Below, piece by piece: positions 6,914-9,050 of a stretch of DNA of 9,050 nucleotides. The DNA is from Vulcanimicrobiota bacterium (lineage in GTDB: Bacteria; Vulcanimicrobiota; Vulcanimicrobiia; Vulcanimicrobiales; Vulcanimicrobiaceae). The stretch spans positions 1 through 9,050 of the forward strand of contig JASHXG010000328.1 of assembly GCA_030043675.1 (NCBI GenBank). The letters are read 5' to 3'. Position numbers and translations under genes: made by a program. A model generated the notes under the pieces. It was given only the letters and a program-made list of their open reading frames with translations, searched no databases and was not told the DNA's origin. The first letter of the stretch is position 1, and each line of letters starts with the position of its first letter.

Positions 6914-7149
6914 TGCGGCCTCGCGGTCAGATAGCAGGAACGGCCGTCGTAGCCGACTTGGACGACGCGCCCGTCGGCGACTAAGACCGGGACGCTGCAG
7001 GCGCCGCCGAGGAGCGACTGCAGGCGGCTGCGCGCAACACCGTCTGCTTCGACGTCGTGCTCGACGTAGGGCCGTCCTTGCCAGTCGAGCTCGGCCCGCA
7101 ATTCGGCGGTGTATGGACAGCCGCGCGTCCCATAGAGTTCAAGCAACAT
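6910..7149 (-). CDS. small glutaredoxin-like protein (Uxx-star-type, Cys form)
   Basis: This 79-residue protein has a thioredoxin/glutaredoxin fold pattern: LELYGTRGCPYTAELRAEL with active-site CPYT (Cys11), YVEHDVEAD, a cis-proline segment SVPVLVADG (Pro54) and the C-terminal VVQVGYDGRSC. The site has one Cys followed by Thr rather than CPYC. Two further Cys are at 51 and 72. From memory, it resembles the glutaredoxin-like (seleno)protein group called Uxx-star, in which some members carry selenocysteine at the active site; here the codon is TGT, so it is the Cys form. It starts 11 nt inside the upstream SIS gene and overlaps hypF by 4 nt, so it is embedded in the hyp operon. A role in keeping a maturation-protein thiol reduced is plausible but only inferred. 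Confidence 0.82.
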   Translation of the reverse strand: MLLELYGTRGCPYTAELRAELDWQGRPYVEHDVEADGVARSRLQSLLGGACSVPVLVADGRVVQVGYDGRSCYLTARPQ

Positions 7150-8332
7150 CGCTTCCGAGAAATTCTAAACTCTCGCGAATGATGTGGTAGATCGCCCCCT
7201 GCGCCTCTTGAATGCGTGGTATGTAGTCGGAATGAACGACGATCGGGAAATCGGCAAGGCTGCGTCGCGCGATCTCGCCGCCATCGTATCCCAGCAACGC
7301 CACCGTGACCATCGCGCGCTTACGCGCCTCTTCGAGCGCGGCAACGATGTTCTTGGATCCGCCGCTCGTTGAAAGACCGATTGCAATGTCGTGAGGCCGG
7401 GCTTGGGCGATAAGCTGCCGCAAGAAGACGACCTCCGTGCCCACGTCGTTGGCGACCGCGGTAATGACGGCCGGCTCGAGCGAAAGGGAAACCGCGCGGA
7501 TCGGTCGCGAACCGTCTTCGGGCATCACGCAGTCGAGCGCCCAGTCTGTGGCGTCGGTTGCCGAGCCGCCGTTTCCGAAGAGAATCAGCTTGCCGCCGGC
7601 TCGGAGTTCTCCCGCAATCGCCTGCACGGCGTCGACGATGGCACTCGTTTGATCGGCGGCAATCTGCTCGCGCAGCGCGCGCGCGTCCTGCGCCTTCATC
7701 AGAATCGAAGCCGCGACTTCCTCGACGAGCGAATCTTGGCTCGCCGCAGTGCCGCCGAGAAACGGATACAAGAATCCCGAGGCGCCCACGTCGTGCCCCA
7801 TCTCACGGTGCTCGAAAAAGACGTGCACGGTCTCGTAGAGCGTGTGACAAAGGATCTCGATCATTTCCTGATGGATATGTGGATCGTGGCTGGGCGCGGC
7901 AACGGCATAATCCGCATCGTGACCGGGCAACGCAAACGCCAGAGCGCCGCGCGATCGCGCGGCTGCCAGCGTGTGCAGGACGTCGCGGTCGCCGTCGGGC
8001 GGTCCAAACCCCATCACGATATCATCCGGCGTGACGACGGCATCGACCCAGTGCTCGAATGCCAAGCTCAGATCCATCGCCGGCAACGCTCGCTTTCCGA
8101 CGATCACCGGATGCACGAACTCGACCGAAACGTGCTGCGCGTCGGTCGCGTACGCGCCGCGCCCAAACGCTAGGAGCCGGCCGCCCCGTTCGAAGCGCTC
8201 GAACATCAGCCGGCAGGCGCGCGCGAGCGGCAGCGCCTGCTGCGGGAAGAATCGCTCGGCCGCGCCGTTGCGCTCGGCCAGCCGGCGGACGATCCATTCC
8301 TCCAGACTCTGCGTGGGCGCGTGCTTTAGCAT
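7139..8332 (-). CDS. tandem SIS-domain protein (phosphoheptose-isomerase-like), second half intact, first half degenerate
   Basis: This 397-residue protein has two SIS domains. The C-terminal one (about 241-393) has the full GmhA/DiaA-like signature: GKLILFGNGGSATDATDWA (247-265), AVANDVGTE (292-300), DIAIGLSTSGGSKNIV (315-330) and SDYIPRIQEAQGAIYHII (368-385). The N-terminal one (about 45-175) is recognisably related (RLLAFGRGAYATDAQH, DIVMGFGPPDGDRDVL), but the phosphate-binding Ser/Thr loop is lost. A linker GASGFLYPFLGG joins them. Relatives isomerise or bind phosphosugars; GmhA makes heptose phosphate for LPS, but nothing nearby belongs to that pathway. SIS genes annotated as phosphoheptose isomerase are, as recalled, also found in hydrogenase clusters of Actinobacteria. 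ATG at 8332 is chosen: it overlaps the hypE stop by 7 nt (ATGCTAA), while the longer frame upstream is a shadow of hypE. The gene overlaps the next gene by 11 nt. Its function here is unknown. Confidence 0.88.
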   Translation of the reverse strand: MLKHAPTQSLEEWIVRRLAERNGAAERFFPQQALPLARACRLMFERFERGGRLLAFGRGAYATDAQHVSVEFVHPVIVGKRALPAMDLSLAFEHWVDAVVTPDDIVMGFGPPDGDRDVLHTLAAARSRGALAFALPGHDADYAVAAPSHDPHIHQEMIEILCHTLYETVHVFFEHREMGHDVGASGFLYPFLGGTAASQDSLVEEVAASILMKAQDARALREQIAADQTSAIVDAVQAIAGELRAGGKLILFGNGGSATDATDWALDCVMPEDGSRPIRAVSLSLEPAVITAVANDVGTEVVFLRQLIAQARPHDIAIGLSTSGGSKNIVAALEEARKRAMVTVALLGYDGGEIARRSLADFPIVVHSDYIPRIQEAQGAIYHIIRESLEFLGSDVA

Positions 8333-9050
8333 ATGCGCGGTAAGGGATCGCCGACCAGCATGTCGATGATGCGACTGCCGCCATAACCCGTTACGGCCAG
8401 CACGGCGCGCGCGGGCGCATCGCGCACTTCGCCGATACAAACCGCAAGCTCACCGCCCGGCACCGCGCGCATGGCAGCGAGCGCGTCATCGGCGGCTTCG
8501 CGCGAAACGACGGCCAGCAGTTGGCCCTCGTTGGCAATGTGTAACGGGTCGAGACCCAAGATTTCGCAAGCGCCGCGAACCTCGTCGCGCAGCGGAATTG
8601 ATTCCTCGAAAAGCGTGATGCCGAACTCGGTCGCATGCACGAGCTCGTTCAGCGCGGTTGCGACGCCGCCGCGCGTTGGGTCGCGCATCCAGTGCAGTTC
8701 ATCGCCCGCAGATTCGAGCAGCGCTTGCACGAATGGCGTCACCGGCCGAGTGTCCGAGGCAAGGCTTGCTTCGAGGTCGAGCTCGCCGCGCGCCAACAGG
8801 ATCGTGATGCCGTGGTCACCGATCGGCCCCGAAAGCAGCACGCGATCTCCTTCGCGAATCCGCCGCGCACCGAGCTGCAGCCGCGCATCGACCGTACCGA
8901 AGCCGAAAGTGGCGATGTACATTCCGTCGGCAAAGCCGTGCTCCACTACCTTCGTATCGCCGCCGACCACGTCGACACCGGCACGCGCCGCGGCCGCAGC
9001 CATTGCCTCGACCTCGGCACGAAGCACCTCGCCGGGCAGCCCCGCCTCGA
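8326..9050 (-). CDS. hypE: hydrogenase maturation protein HypE (5' end outside window)
   Basis: HypE receives a carbamoyl group from HypF on its C-terminal Cys and dehydrates it with ATP to a thiocyanate, which is passed via HypC-HypD to the iron of the [NiFe] site. About 240 C-terminal residues are visible. They show the AIRS/PurM-like motifs VVGGDTKVVE, GDRVLLSGPIGDHG, MRDPTRGGVATALNEL and HIANEGQLLAVV. The protein ends in LPRIC with the terminal acceptor Cys, the diagnostic HypE feature, so the enzyme looks functional. The frame is open to the right edge (EAGLPGEVLRAEVEAM), so the ATP-binding N-terminus lies beyond the window. The SIS gene starts within its last codons. HypC and HypD genes would be expected upstream (to the right), but are not visible. 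Confidence 0.96.
   Translation of the reverse strand, partial: EAGLPGEVLRAEVEAMAAAAARAGVDVVGGDTKVVEHGFADGMYIATFGFGTVDARLQLGARRIREGDRVLLSGPIGDHGITILLARGELDLEASLASDTRPVTPFVQALLESAGDELHWMRDPTRGGVATALNELVHATEFGITLFEESIPLRDEVRGACEILGLDPLHIANEGQLLAVVSREAADDALAAMRAVPGGELAVCIGEVRDAPARAVLAVTGYGGSRIIDMLVGDPLPRIC

Noticed and set aside
7391..8173. Plus-strand open frame of 260 codons opposite the SIS gene
   Set aside because: It lies fully inside the SIS coding region, with biased composition and no motif; it is a GC-driven shadow.
8333..8440. Extended N-terminus of the SIS protein from 8440
   Set aside because: These 36 Arg-rich residues are a shifted-frame reading of the conserved end of hypE; ATG 8332 gives the typical overlap start.

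Overview
The window reads as a chromosomal segment of a high-GC (roughly 60% or more), gene-dense bacterium. No rRNA, tRNA, insertion sequence, integrase, phage gene or CRISPR array was seen. The taxon cannot be fixed from this sequence. The gene set (a hydrogenase-maturation operon containing a SIS-domain gene, an Rv2258c-like methyltransferase, a 7TM-DISM-like sensor module, a DUF4242 protein) would fit a soil bacterium of an actinobacterial or candidate-phylum type such as Eremiobacterota, but that is inference.

Left part (1-1889). A minus-strand P-loop ATPase of the AAA_16/LuxR-regulator type runs off the left edge with Walker A and Walker B visible. Facing away from it is a plus-strand pair: a 94-residue DUF4242 protein and, 10 bp later, a SAM-dependent methyltransferase with an N-terminal winged-helix domain.

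Middle part (1965-4668). A plus-strand membrane protein has an extracytoplasmic beta-sandwich-like domain and about seven membrane helices but no output domain. Its last 61 bp overlap, tail to tail, the 3' end of a minus-strand YjbQ/UPF0047 gene. A LysR-family regulator diverges from yjbQ across 41 bp and ends one base short of the hypF stop.

Right part (4670-9050). A tightly overlapping minus-strand operon runs hypE (5' end off the window), a double-SIS-domain protein, a small glutaredoxin-like protein, then hypF. Overlaps are 7, 11 and 4 nt, so translation is probably coupled. HypF and HypE make the cyanide ligands of the [NiFe]-hydrogenase active site: HypF carbamoylates the C-terminal Cys of HypE, which then dehydrates it to thiocyanate. 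The SIS protein and the glutaredoxin-like protein between them have no established role in that pathway. The SIS protein is an internal duplication whose first half has lost the sugar-phosphate-binding loop. These two genes are the strongest lead in the window for an undescribed maturation function. The hydrogenase structural genes and hypA-D are not in view.
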